From assembly GCF_021532375.1 (NCBI RefSeq), contig NZ_JAKGAP010000010.1, positions 144,948 through 208,947 of the forward strand: DNA of 64,000 bases. Direction: 5' to 3'. The position numbers and the translations under genes are program-made. The first letter of the stretch is position 1; each line of letters starts with the position of its first letter. Below the pieces are notes generated by a model, which made no database searches, had not been told where the DNA came from, and saw only the letters and a list, made by a program, of their open reading frames with translations. Of the stretch, positions 53,243 through 61,971 are shown piece by piece. This DNA comes from Paenibacillus alkaliterrae (lineage in GTDB: Bacteria > Bacillota > Bacilli > Paenibacillales > Paenibacillaceae).

Positions 53243-54640
53243 TTAAATCCGTACAGCTGCTAAATAGAGAAGAAGCACGACCGCCATACAGGCGGCGAAT
53301 TTATAATTCGCTAATGTAAACTCAAATACCGGCTTCTTAAATACTCCCGCCAGCAAATTATTGACGGCAGAAGCCGGCGATACGGTATTGGATAAACCCC
53401 AGCTTCCAAGCAGCAGTACAGCGAAATAGTTTGGACTGATGTGAACAACTGCCGGATCAATGCCGGTTGCAAGAATGGTAACGAGGACGATCGGATGAAG
53501 ACCCACCATAGACGTAACCGTAATAAGCGCTACTGTACAAACCGAAAAGGATACGGAGATTGGAAGAGGAATCAGCTCTAGCAGACCGGGGACGGACGCA
53601 CCGAACCCGGTTGCGCCGATCGAGCCGCTGAAAAAACCCGCTGCCAAAAATAGAGTCATCTCTTTTTTCAAAGCTGGCAATGTAACCGTGACATGATTCT
53701 TCAGACCTTGCCGGTAAGTCTCCATGGCCCCTTTCGCAAAACACCATATCAGCGGGAATAGGACTGCTGCCATGCAGGTGATCATGACCATGGGCAGTTC
53801 AACTAATCGCTCCAACACCAAGATGACGACAATGGCAGATGCCAAATAAACGCCGAGCCCTGCTGGGAATACAGCCTTTCCCTTGTTTGCGGCTGGGCCC
53901 GCCAGTTCGATGACCTCCCTTTCCGCTTGTGAGAGGGTACTTTCTGTATGTCGCAGTCCTTTAAAATCCACGGCTAGACTGACAAGGATGCTAACCATCG
54001 ACAAACCGAGCATATAGGGAAGAAGTGTCGACCAGTTTATCGAAAGCGAGGTGATTACAACTGCCATGGCTGCAAAATAGGGAGACCAAAAAATGGCCCC
54101 CGCAAATCCGCGGTTCAGCGCATTGGCAAGCAACCGGGACATGCCCGGTTGCGGTTTGGCAAAAACGACGTGATAAACAACGGGTATGGAACCTACATTA
54201 AGGAATACACCCATGATTTGAGTCAGAAGCTGTGTTCCTGCGAACAGAACTGACCTGTTGCGCACCTTCGTTTCGTAGAACCGGTTCAAGGATTCGATGT
54301 AATCCGGAAGCCGGACCGGGATCCCGAACAGCGGAGCGAAAACAAACAGGGTAACCAGGGTGACATTGATACCGGCTGCATTTAACCAGAATCCGGCATC
54401 CGCCTTCTGAAGGATAAGGAGAATTACTCCGAAGGCTATAAAGGAAACGGTAAGCCATAGCGTCATCCCTCTAAGCTGGGGCAGCATCAGAGCCACCGCA
54501 ATAAAAACCAAGCTGCCTAGTATCGGGGACAGCAGTTCCCAATGTGTAAGATGTCCAGCGATGAACACGGCGACAAGCAACAATATAACCGCTCGCTCTA
54601 GAGCTGTTTTTACTTCAAGGAACCTCTTTTTCAATATCAT
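53243..54640 (-). CDS. Uncharacterised polytopic transporter (ion-transporter-superfamily-like)
   Basis: The 465-residue protein has roughly 12 hydrophobic segments. The C-terminal part (SMVGLHPIVLVTILATGIDP... LLLGSWGLSNTVSPASAVNN) has the hairpin-and-small-residue pattern of organic-anion carriers of the ion transporter superfamily, but I do not recognise a named family. It starts at ATG 54640, which overlaps the preceding TGA by one base. It is the last gene of a four-gene coupled operon with DODA-type dioxygenase, esterase and DoxX, so an aromatic or carboxylate compound is a plausible substrate. Confidence 0.75.
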   Translation of the reverse strand: MILKKRFLEVKTALERAVILLLVAVFIAGHLTHWELLSPILGSLVFIAVALMLPQLRGMTLWLTVSFIAFGVILLILQKADAGFWLNAAGINVTLVTLFVFAPLFGIPVRLPDYIESLNRFYETKVRNRSVLFAGTQLLTQIMGVFLNVGSIPVVYHVVFAKPQPGMSRLLANALNRGFAGAIFWSPYFAAMAVVITSLSINWSTLLPYMLGLSMVSILVSLAVDFKGLRHTESTLSQAEREVIELAGPAANKGKAVFPAGLGVYLASAIVVILVLERLVELPMVMITCMAAVLFPLIWCFAKGAMETYRQGLKNHVTVTLPALKKEMTLFLAAGFFSGSIGATGFGASVPGLLELIPLPISVSFSVCTVALITVTSMVGLHPIVLVTILATGIDPAVVHISPNYFAVLLLGSWGLSNTVSPASAVNNLLAGVFKKPVFEFTLANYKFAACMAVVLLLYLAAVRI

Positions 54641-55410
54641 CAATTAAATTGCCAACAGCTTAAGCTTAAGTTACCGAATTGATAACTCCGGTGAAGCAAT
54701 TTCGCTTGACGGTTCTTGTCTCCTGCCCCCATTGCAAGCAACAAAGGAATAAAGTGTTCATTTGTCGGTACAGCCTCCTTGGAATAAGGGGCTAATTCCC
54801 TGTAGTTAAACAACGCATCGACATCCCACGTTTCTAGCTTGCTCTGCAGCCAGTTATCAAACGATTCAGCCCATTCGTCGTTCCCTTCCCCCTGCCAATT
54901 TAACCTCCGCAAATTATGGACGGTTCCCCCACTGCCAATAATAAGAACATCCTGTTCCCTGAGCTCCGATAAAGCTCTGCCGATTTGATATTGTTGATCA
55001 TTGGTTAGATATCGGTTGACGGATAAAGCGACTACAGGAACATCTGCTTCGGGATAGATCAGCTTAAGAACAGCCCAAGCGCCGTGATCCAGCCCTCTTT
55101 CCTCATCCATCTCGCTCTGAATACCTTGCTTCGAGAACAACGATTGGATTTGGTCACTTAGCGAACGCTCGCCTTTGGCCGGATAGGTCATCTGGTAAAG
55201 CTCATCTTGAAATCCCGAGAAATCGTAAATCGTACTATACGTATCGACGGCGCTAATGGTCTGCATCGATTGTTCCCAATGTGCGGAAAATAGCACAATC
55301 GCTTTAGGCTTAGGTGTACTCGCCGTAAATTTTTTTATAAAAGCCGTATATGCATTTTGATCTAGGACAATCGAAGGCGCACCATGCGCGAAAAAATAAG
55401 ATGGTATCAT
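54640..55410 (-). CDS. DODA-type (LigB) extradiol dioxygenase family protein
   Basis: The 256-residue protein is of the class III extradiol dioxygenase family (4,5-DOPA dioxygenase/YgiD): SYFFAHGAPSIVLD (metal His), LFSAHWEQ (metal/catalytic His), DHGAWAVLKLIYPEADVPV, and GSGGTVHNLRRL (His). Members open catechol-type rings or act on quinone-like compounds using Fe or Zn. ATG 55410 fits AAGGGG spacing; GTG 55422 would overlap the upstream stop. Confidence 0.87.
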   Translation of the reverse strand: MIPSYFFAHGAPSIVLDQNAYTAFIKKFTASTPKPKAIVLFSAHWEQSMQTISAVDTYSTIYDFSGFQDELYQMTYPAKGERSLSDQIQSLFSKQGIQSEMDEERGLDHGAWAVLKLIYPEADVPVVALSVNRYLTNDQQYQIGRALSELREQDVLIIGSGGTVHNLRRLNWQGEGNDEWAESFDNWLQSKLETWDVDALFNYRELAPYSKEAVPTNEHFIPLLLAMGAGDKNRQAKLLHRSYQFGNLSLSCWQFN

Positions 55411-55418
55411 ATATTCAT

Positions 55419-56078
55419 TCACCCCTTGTTTGAATGCACACCTGCATCCGTTTTAAGCCATTTCACAAAATCCCGTTGATTCTCCTCGGAGACACCGTGG
55501 TCGGTTGGATAAGTTTTGAAGGTCAAGCGAGATGTTTGGTTTTCAAAAAAAGCTGCCGTTTCATGGCCGATCCGAATCGGGAATACAGAGTCGAATTCAC
55601 CATGAGAGATAAACACCGATACGTCTTCCACGCTTTGCAGCGGATACTCTGTCTTTACAAATTCCGGTACATACCCATTTAACGCGACGATTCCTTTCAA
55701 TTGCTCTCCCAGCGTAAGCGCAAGCGCCATGGACAAGATCGCCCCTTGGCTAAAGCCGAGCAAATACCGCTTGTTCATGTCGATCGGGTACTTCTCCGTC
55801 GCATATAGGATGAATGCTTCCAATTGCCGAACAGCCTGATCAAACATTTCCCGAATGGGATTACCAAGGCTTTTCAACTCGTAATATTGAAATCCCTCAC
55901 CTAACGTAAGATTGCCTCGGATACCGATAATAATAAAACCATCGGACAATGGCGCGACCAAACCATACATATTTTTCTCGTTGGATCCTTTTCCATGAAG
56001 CGTAAAGATCGTCGGATATTTTTTGTCCGGGTCCAAATTGGGCGGCAGTTGAATATCATATTGGTAAGTAGGTTTCAT
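55419..56078 (-). CDS. Alpha/beta hydrolase, phospholipase/carboxylesterase type
   Basis: The 219-residue esterase has the nucleophile motif LGFSQGAIL (GxSxG), oxyanion region TLHGKGSNE, a probable catalytic Asp in SHGEFDSVFP and His in TDHGVSEE. It resembles MhqD of Bacillus, part of the quinone/catechol resistance regulon. It overlaps the DoxX gene by four bases (ATGA). Confidence 0.88.
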   Translation of the reverse strand: MKPTYQYDIQLPPNLDPDKKYPTIFTLHGKGSNEKNMYGLVAPLSDGFIIIGIRGNLTLGEGFQYYELKSLGNPIREMFDQAVRQLEAFILYATEKYPIDMNKRYLLGFSQGAILSMALALTLGEQLKGIVALNGYVPEFVKTEYPLQSVEDVSVFISHGEFDSVFPIRIGHETAAFFENQTSRLTFKTYPTDHGVSEENQRDFVKWLKTDAGVHSNKG

Positions 56079-56506
56079 AGAAACTCTCCTCGATTTGTGG
56101 TTTGTGCGCCGCGTTTTCTAAGAAACGCTTGATCGACCGATAGAGGCGTAGGATCGGAAACCGCCAAATAAATCGCCACCAGCATAAAACCTAAATCAAG
56201 CTCGTATCCAGGCATCTGGCTGTTTCCAAGCAACCCTACAGAAAACTTTATCGTAACGATCGCACCAATGAGCATGATAACAAACAGAACTGATACATAA
56301 CGGGTAAACAGACCAACAATAAGCAAAATACCTCCGACTAGTTCAAGCGCCGCCACAATATAAGCCAAAAATCCGGGAACACCCATTGAGCTGAACCAAG
56401 CCTCAACATTGCCGAGACCCATTTGGAATTTACTGATTCCATGAACTAGGAATAATATTCCCAGAACCACACGCATTATTGTCGATACCACTGTTATTTT
56501 CGTCAT
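56075..56506 (-). CDS. DoxX-family membrane protein
   Basis: The 143-residue four-helix membrane protein is of the DoxX family (VVLGILFLVHGISKFQMG, AALELVGGILLIVGLFTRY), like Bacillus MhqP and CatD, which act in thiol-electrophile and quinone stress. It is the first gene of the operon, divergent from the XRE/cupin regulator. Confidence 0.9.
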   Translation of the reverse strand: MTKITVVSTIMRVVLGILFLVHGISKFQMGLGNVEAWFSSMGVPGFLAYIVAALELVGGILLIVGLFTRYVSVLFVIMLIGAIVTIKFSVGLLGNSQMPGYELDLGFMLVAIYLAVSDPTPLSVDQAFLRKRGAQTTNRGEFL

Positions 56507-56560
56507 TCTCTTCCCTCTCCATCCTTAAATATAATATATTAAAATATAAAATTCATATAG

Positions 56561-56571
56561 CTAATATATCG
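56561..56571. promoter_or_regulatory. Candidate regulator box 1
   Basis: CTAATATATCG lies in the AT-rich 148-base divergent region and recurs with one change at 56630-56640. The repeats, about seven helical turns apart, are candidate binding sites of the XRE/cupin protein. Confidence 0.35.
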
Positions 56572-56629
56572 TACTGTGAACTGGCGTGTCAACAAAAAAA
56601 TCGGTATTATAAATCTATATGTTATATTA

Positions 56630-56640
56630 CTAATATTTCG
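56630..56640. promoter_or_regulatory. Candidate regulator box 2
   Basis: CTAATATTTCG overlaps the region just before the XRE/cupin ribosome site, as expected for autorepression. Confidence 0.35.
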
Positions 56641-56654
56641 AGGAGTGAAACTGG

Positions 56655-57209
56655 ATGGAAATCGGCTCCAGCATACGACTAATCCGGAAACGCAAAAATA
56701 TTACCATCGCTCAAATCTGTGAAGAAACAGGCTTATCTCAAGGCTTTATGAGCCAAGTTGAAACCAATAAAACTTCACCATCCATAACAACCTTAGAAAG
56801 TATTGCGAAGGCTTTGAAGGTACCCTTAGCATATTTGCTGCTACAAAAAGAGGAACGCATGAATATCGTCCGAAAAGAGGAACGGAGGATAACGACAAGC
56901 GGAATAGAAAAGTTAAAGGTGGAGCACCTGAGCTCTACAAAGAACGTAAGAATGCTGCTCGTCGAGATCCCTGTCGGAACCTCAACAGGCGAAGCTCCTC
57001 ATGCGCATGAGGGTGAAGAAGTACATGTTGTCATTAAAGGAAAGATCTACGCCGAGCAAGGAGAAGATGCGGCTGAATTTGGAGAGGGCGATTCATTCAG
57101 TTGGAATGCCTGTACGCCCCATTTGGTGAGAAATATAGGTGAGGAATTGGCAATTGTACTCATATCCATCTACACGGAAGCCGACCATACACAGGATTTC
57201 CTGTTGTAA
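56655..57209 (+). CDS. XRE-family regulator with C-terminal cupin
   Basis: The 184-residue protein has an N-terminal helix-turn-helix (IGSSIRLIRKRKNITIAQICEETGLSQGFMSQVE, about 1-62) and a cupin sensor (about 95-180, PHAHEGEEVHVVIKG with metal-type histidines). GAGGAG precedes the ATG. Such regulators sense small molecules. It is divergent from the DoxX operon, which it probably controls. Confidence 0.92.
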   Translation: MEIGSSIRLIRKRKNITIAQICEETGLSQGFMSQVETNKTSPSITTLESIAKALKVPLAYLLLQKEERMNIVRKEERRITTSGIEKLKVEHLSSTKNVRMLLVEIPVGTSTGEAPHAHEGEEVHVVIKGKIYAEQGEDAAEFGEGDSFSWNACTPHLVRNIGEELAIVLISIYTEADHTQDFLL

Positions 57210-57282
57210 TTAAGTAAAGATAGAGAGAATAATACAGACAAACACCATTAACGTGGCGACCCCCAAAAACGGACCTCAGTGT

Positions 57283-58728
57283 TTAATATGAGGCCCTGTG
57301 GATGATACGATCAGCCGTACGAATAGCCAGGGCAACGGTTGTGAGTGTCGGATTCGTTCCGAGGAAAGGCAAGACACTATTATCGGCCACATAGAGCCCG
57401 GACACACCGTGAATTTGACCGTACCGGTCGGCTGCCGAAGTGGCTGGATCATCGCCGATGCGGCAGCTTCCTGACTCGTGGTTATCATCTCCCGGGGGTC
57501 TTAGACATAATTCCGGTTGGCCATCCATCGAAACCAATGTTGCTCCTATAGCTGAGAAAGCTTTTCTCATTCCCGCTGTCATTTTCCGAATCACATTCAG
57601 ATCCTTTTGAGAATAGGTGTAATGGACCTGGACTGCTGGTACACCATATTCATCAATCCGATACGGGTCCAAAGTGATCCGGTTTTCTGCCCTTGGTTCT
57701 ACCAATCCGTAACCTTGTATAATGATCCCCATCTCTTCATGAGAGGGCCGTTCCCGTCCAAATATCTGAAGCTGATATGGACGATCTTTCGTCTCCTGAA
57801 TAATAATTGAAATCGGTTCCAATATCTCCGGGAAACCCTTTCGGCTCACTATTGCTGTGCCTCTTATAGCCGAATGATCGATTAAAAAACGTCCGATGGC
57901 GCTGCTACTGATTCCCGAGTTCAGCAGAATGCGCGGAGTTTCGAGAGTGCTGGCCGATATGACAACGGTTTTGGCATGAACAATATACGTTTTTTTGTCA
58001 AGAGACATCACTCTCACACCGGCCGCTTTCCCTTGTTCGGTGAGCACCTGAACGGCACGAGCGTTTACCGCCAGATCGAAGGGCATGCGGTTCAACGCTT
58101 CGGCGAGAAAAGCGATGGAGCTGAAATACGCGTTGGAATGAACCACTCCAAATTGGGTCGGTTTGATGTCAACAGCTATCGGCGGAGCAGCGGCTTCAGG
58201 ATAACCGTTTATCCGAAGGCGGCTGAGAATGACATGCTGGAGAGATGAATTTGGAATAAAGGACTTCATGACGTTCATGGCCTGTTCGGCAATGCCGTAA
58301 TAAAACTGCATCTCGTTAGGTGGGACGGGGTACTGTTCAAGTATGTGCAATGGCATGCGTGGAGTAACATTCCCCCATTGTATCGTTCTCCCTCCAAGAG
58401 CGAGAACTTGTTTTGCGCCTGAAAATTCAGGCAGGGTTTTCCCAATCCGTCTCGTTATTTCGGGATTTGCCATAAACCTCTCCGCCCGTCCGCCAGACAA
58501 TATAGCAAGATTATTCATATGCGTAGGCAATAAAAGATCTCCTGCCTCAATCAGGCCGATCCGCATTCCATTGTTCCTCCACCGTTCGCATAATCTCCAT
58601 AGAATCGCTCCCCCTCCAGCACCGCTGCCGACAATAATTACATCATAATCGGTTCTGGCCATTTCTTCCAATGGGGTGAGAGGAATCCATGAATTAAGGG
58701 GATCTTCAAGACCTGCTAATGTAGTCAT
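57283..58728 (-). CDS. GMC-family FAD oxidoreductase
   Basis: The 481-residue flavoprotein has the FAD motif VIIVGSGAGGGAILWRL (about residue 32), a mid-protein substrate domain, and C-terminal motifs ESGSCRIGDDP and VADNSVLPFLGTNPTLTTVALAIRTAD. These match glucose-methanol-choline oxidoreductases. Such enzymes oxidise sugar or alcohol hydroxyls, including C2 or C3 of pyranoses. No signal peptide is seen. It is a paralogue of the C-terminal half of the protein encoded at 58741-61059 and begins exactly where that protein's linker ends (shared WIPLxxLxxMAxTxYDV). In the HHxSGTCR context it has HESGSCR. Confidence 0.88.
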   Translation of the reverse strand: MTTLAGLEDPLNSWIPLTPLEEMARTDYDVIIVGSGAGGGAILWRLCERWRNNGMRIGLIEAGDLLLPTHMNNLAILSGGRAERFMANPEITRRIGKTLPEFSGAKQVLALGGRTIQWGNVTPRMPLHILEQYPVPPNEMQFYYGIAEQAMNVMKSFIPNSSLQHVILSRLRINGYPEAAAPPIAVDIKPTQFGVVHSNAYFSSIAFLAEALNRMPFDLAVNARAVQVLTEQGKAAGVRVMSLDKKTYIVHAKTVVISASTLETPRILLNSGISSSAIGRFLIDHSAIRGTAIVSRKGFPEILEPISIIIQETKDRPYQLQIFGRERPSHEEMGIIIQGYGLVEPRAENRITLDPYRIDEYGVPAVQVHYTYSQKDLNVIRKMTAGMRKAFSAIGATLVSMDGQPELCLRPPGDDNHESGSCRIGDDPATSAADRYGQIHGVSGLYVADNSVLPFLGTNPTLTTVALAIRTADRIIHRASY

Positions 58729-58740
58729 ATCGCTATCGAT

Positions 58741-61059
58741 TCACTCCTGACTATTGATATAGTCTGCCGTACGTATGGCAAGGGCAACTGTTGTCAAGGT
58801 TACGTTCGCCGTGCCTACGGAAGGCAAGACGCTGTTGTCGGCAACATAAAGGCCGGATACCCCATGAATTTGGCCATATCTGTTGGTTGCTGAAGTTAAG
58901 GGGTCATCGCCCATGCGGCAAGTTCCCGAATCATGATGCAAGTCCCCTGGAGGCATTAAGCAGATCGCCTGCATCCCATCCCTATAAATCAAAGGGATTC
59001 CCAGATCGGAAGAAATCTGATTTATAGCTTCCATGGTCTGACGTATGACAGCTTGATCCGTCTCACTATAAGAAAAATGGATTCGGATCTCAGGTACTCC
59101 GTACTCATCCATTCTATTTGGATCCAGTGTGATTTTATTTTCAAACCGGGATTCAACTTTGCCGTATCCAAGGAAAAGGATCGCCAATTCATCCAACAAC
59201 CGTATTTTCTGGTATGTCTGATGCCAATCATAAGTGTCGGGCCCTCTCAGCTGAATTTGGTAGTTCCTCGATGAAGTTCCTGGCAGTAAGATACCCAGCG
59301 TACCCAAAATATCCGGAAACTCATTGCGGCTTATTTTCCCTGTAGCTCTGATCGATGAATGATTTGTCAGATAATGGCCGATTGCCCTCCCTTGAATCCC
59401 TGAATGAAGCAGAAGGCGGGGGGTTTCAAATGTACTTGCCGACAAAACCACATGTTTTGCTTTGAGATTATACGTTTTTTTGTCCGGGGACATAACCTGA
59501 ACGCCAATCGCTTTCCCGTTATCAGTCAGCACTTGTACAGCACGGGCTCTAACTGCCAAATCGAACGGTCTGCGATTTAAAGCTTGAGCAAGGAAAACAA
59601 TCGAGCTGAAAAATACGTCGGTGTCCCTCTTCGCATATATTCTCGATTGAAGATCAGCAGCTATTGGAACGCCCATTGCTTCCGGAAAACCAAGCTGGTG
59701 CAGATGACCCAGCAAAATTTCTGTCATAGAAGACCCTTGAGAATAATTGCGGGAAACATTCATGACCTGTTCAGCAATATGATAATAAACATCCATCTCC
59801 TCAAGTGAAACGGGCCACTTGGCAATCTGGGATAAATCCATACGGGGACTGATCATATTCCAAAATAAAGTTCTGCCTCCCAGCGCAAATAATTGTCTTC
59901 CTGTTGAATATTCCGGTAAGGATCCAGGTATCGATTGGGATACAGAATAAAAAAGCCTGTTCAATCGATCGTTGTCCATCGTTGGGAGATTACGGGCCTG
60001 TGTCGGCAGCACGAGACCGCCCCTTTCAATAATGCCGATCCGCTTGCCCTTTTCTTGCCACTGTTCACATAATCGCCAAAGGGCTGCTCCTCCACCTGCA
60101 CCAGTACCGACGATGAGGACATCATATTCGGTTTCAGCCATTTGATCCAACGAAGCAAGAGGAATCCAATCCTTTAGATAATCGGGTGGAATCATCGGCA
60201 TTGGACAGGCAGGTGGAACCGTGTGCTGATACTTGATTCCCGCTTCATTCAGAAGCGTCTTCAATGCTTTTGCGGCGGCTATGAAGAAATCCGGATCTGC
60301 AACACCCGCTCTGCCTTTCGGTTCAATTGATATAAACCCGGAGTATTGTTTCTCTTTTAATGCAGCGAGTAATTTCCTTATTTCGGCGTCTCCTTCGCCG
60401 GCGGGAACCACTTCGCCCGTATTCACCCTGGCATCTTTCATATGAATGTAAGAAATATAAGGTTCTACTAGAGGATATGCGTCTTTCATCGGAAAGACTA
60501 GCGATTGAATGAAGTTCGCAGGATCGAACGCTAATCGCAGATTCGGCGAGTTAATCGTTCCAAGTATGTCTCGGGCGCGTTCCCCGTTATTGACATAAAA
60601 TGGAGTGTCATTATCTATAACTAATATAACCCCTTCCTGTTCGGCAATAAGAGTCAGTGCCTGTAATCTTCTCAGAACTTCATCTCTATACTTATAATAA
60701 TCTTCTCCTTTGGGAATCAAGAAAGAAAATATCCGAATATATGGGGTGCCGAAATATTTAGCCAGTTGAATGGCCCGTGTTAAATCTTTCAGTTGCGGAG
60801 TAAAACCATCGTTGATACCAATAGCTCCGATATATGTAGCGATCGAAGCAGCTTTGAAACCGCGGGCATCAAGCTGCTCTTTGATTTCAATAATCTCTTC
60901 GTCAGTAAGCTTTATGACATTTTCCCCGCCAATCAATCGCAAATCCATATGATAAATGCCTTCAGCGGCGAGAAAGTCCATCTGTGTTTGCAGGTTTGGC
61001 GAAATTTCATCTGCAAAAGCTGATAAAGTAATAACGGGATCTATTTTTTTTTTGATCAT
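58741..61059 (-). CDS. Fusion: sugar-isomerase-type TIM barrel plus GMC oxidoreductase
   Basis: The 772-residue protein is in two parts. Residues about 10-280 form an AP-endonuclease-2/sugar-phosphate-isomerase TIM barrel with likely metal ligands in VIDNDTP, AFDPANF, YIHMKDAR and SIEPKGR. After a short proline-rich linker, residues about 305-770 form a GMC flavoprotein (VLIVGTGAGGGAALWRL; DLHHDSGTCRMGDDP; VADNSVLPSVGTANVTLTT). One chain could thus oxidise a sugar and then isomerise, eliminate or hydrate the keto product. ATG 61059 follows AGGTGA; GTG 61071 is less likely. It is 12 bases upstream of its GMC paralogue. Confidence 0.88.
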   Translation of the reverse strand: MIKKKIDPVITLSAFADEISPNLQTQMDFLAAEGIYHMDLRLIGGENVIKLTDEEIIEIKEQLDARGFKAASIATYIGAIGINDGFTPQLKDLTRAIQLAKYFGTPYIRIFSFLIPKGEDYYKYRDEVLRRLQALTLIAEQEGVILVIDNDTPFYVNNGERARDILGTINSPNLRLAFDPANFIQSLVFPMKDAYPLVEPYISYIHMKDARVNTGEVVPAGEGDAEIRKLLAALKEKQYSGFISIEPKGRAGVADPDFFIAAAKALKTLLNEAGIKYQHTVPPACPMPMIPPDYLKDWIPLASLDQMAETEYDVLIVGTGAGGGAALWRLCEQWQEKGKRIGIIERGGLVLPTQARNLPTMDNDRLNRLFYSVSQSIPGSLPEYSTGRQLFALGGRTLFWNMISPRMDLSQIAKWPVSLEEMDVYYHIAEQVMNVSRNYSQGSSMTEILLGHLHQLGFPEAMGVPIAADLQSRIYAKRDTDVFFSSIVFLAQALNRRPFDLAVRARAVQVLTDNGKAIGVQVMSPDKKTYNLKAKHVVLSASTFETPRLLLHSGIQGRAIGHYLTNHSSIRATGKISRNEFPDILGTLGILLPGTSSRNYQIQLRGPDTYDWHQTYQKIRLLDELAILFLGYGKVESRFENKITLDPNRMDEYGVPEIRIHFSYSETDQAVIRQTMEAINQISSDLGIPLIYRDGMQAICLMPPGDLHHDSGTCRMGDDPLTSATNRYGQIHGVSGLYVADNSVLPSVGTANVTLTTVALAIRTADYINSQE

Positions 61060-61092
61060 GTTCAATGTCACCTCATTTCATGGAAAAATCGT

Positions 61093-61104
61093 TATACATG
61101 TATA
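61093..61104. promoter_or_regulatory. Palindrome upstream of the GMC operon
   Basis: TATACATGTATA is a perfect 12-bp palindrome about 35 bases before the ATG, nested in an outer CGTTAT/ATAACG pair (61090-61095, 61112-61117). It is a possible operator. Confidence 0.35.
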
Positions 61105-61154
61105 TGAGAACATAACGGCTTGCATTCGCAATTCGCTCCCGACGAAGAAATCAC

Positions 61155-61200
61155 AAAAAGGGCAGTTATTCTCTAATTGAAGAGAATACTGCCCATTTTT
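61155..61200 (-). terminator. Terminator after the third YesMN pair
   Basis: GGGCAG and CTGCCC plus inner TTCTC/GAGAA pair, with A and T runs on both sides. It separates the two-component genes from the GMC operon, so that operon needs its own promoter in the 95 bases that follow. Confidence 0.8.
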
Positions 61201-61233
61201 AGTTATGGGATACTTTTTATTATATTGGTTAAA

Positions 61234-61971
61234 TTAAGGTTTCAATTTCCTATATTCACTCGGTGTCACTTTCACTGACTTCTTAAAGGTATTACTAAAG
61301 TACGCCAGATCCGCATAACCCAGCCGTTCAGCTATTTCCGAAATACGCAGAGACGTCTTTTCCAACAATCTTGTCGCTTCCTTCATCCTTACACTAGTCA
61401 TATAATCTGTAAAATTTATGTTGGTCTGCTGTTTGAACAGCTTGCAGAAATAGCTTGGGTTCAGATGCACCATAGCGGCAGCTTCAGTCATAGTCAAATC
61501 AGGTACGGATAAGCTATCAATATGCCGGATGACACGCTCTATTGAGGATATTTCTTTCAAATCAAGAGGTAGATTTTCCTGCTTCCCAACCTTCTCCCTC
61601 TCCTGTTCTTCTAACCACTTATGCAAACAAGCAGCCATACTCTCCGTCTCAACAGGCTTAAGCAAATAATCAAAGGCACCAAGCCGAATAGCTTGCTGGG
61701 CATAAGAGAAATCGTCATGCCCGCTGACAATAACCACCTGTATCATGTGCTTGCGTCGCTGAATCTCCTCTATTAATGCCAACCCGTCCATCACCGGCAT
61801 CCGAATATCCGTTAGAACCATATCCGCTTCATTATGGCTGAGCCAATCCACCGCCTCCACGCCGTTCGTTAACTCATGAACAACTTTAAAGGGAAGACCG
61901 GTCTTCTCGATTGTTTTTCTCAATGCGGTGCGTACCCATCTCTCATCCTCCACGATCAGAATGCTATGCAT
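61234..61971 (-). CDS. Short AraC-type response regulator (YesN-like), third
   Basis: The 245-residue protein has a receiver domain (phospho-aspartate in MVLTDIRMP; lysine in YLLKPVE) directly linked to an AraC DNA-binding domain (LTMTEAAAMVHLNPSYFCKLFK, IAERLGYADLAYFSNTFKK). It lacks the long middle region of the other two YesN-type proteins in the window. It follows the kinase gene without a gap. The GMC operon downstream is its likely target. Confidence 0.94.
   Translation of the reverse strand: MHSILIVEDERWVRTALRKTIEKTGLPFKVVHELTNGVEAVDWLSHNEADMVLTDIRMPVMDGLALIEEIQRRKHMIQVVIVSGHDDFSYAQQAIRLGAFDYLLKPVETESMAACLHKWLEEQEREKVGKQENLPLDLKEISSIERVIRHIDSLSVPDLTMTEAAAMVHLNPSYFCKLFKQQTNINFTDYMTSVRMKEATRLLEKTSLRISEIAERLGYADLAYFSNTFKKSVKVTPSEYRKLKP

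Noticed and set aside
57275..57294. CCTCA/TGAGG stem at the end of the short GMC gene
   Set aside because: Only five pairs, overlapping the coding end; too weak to call.
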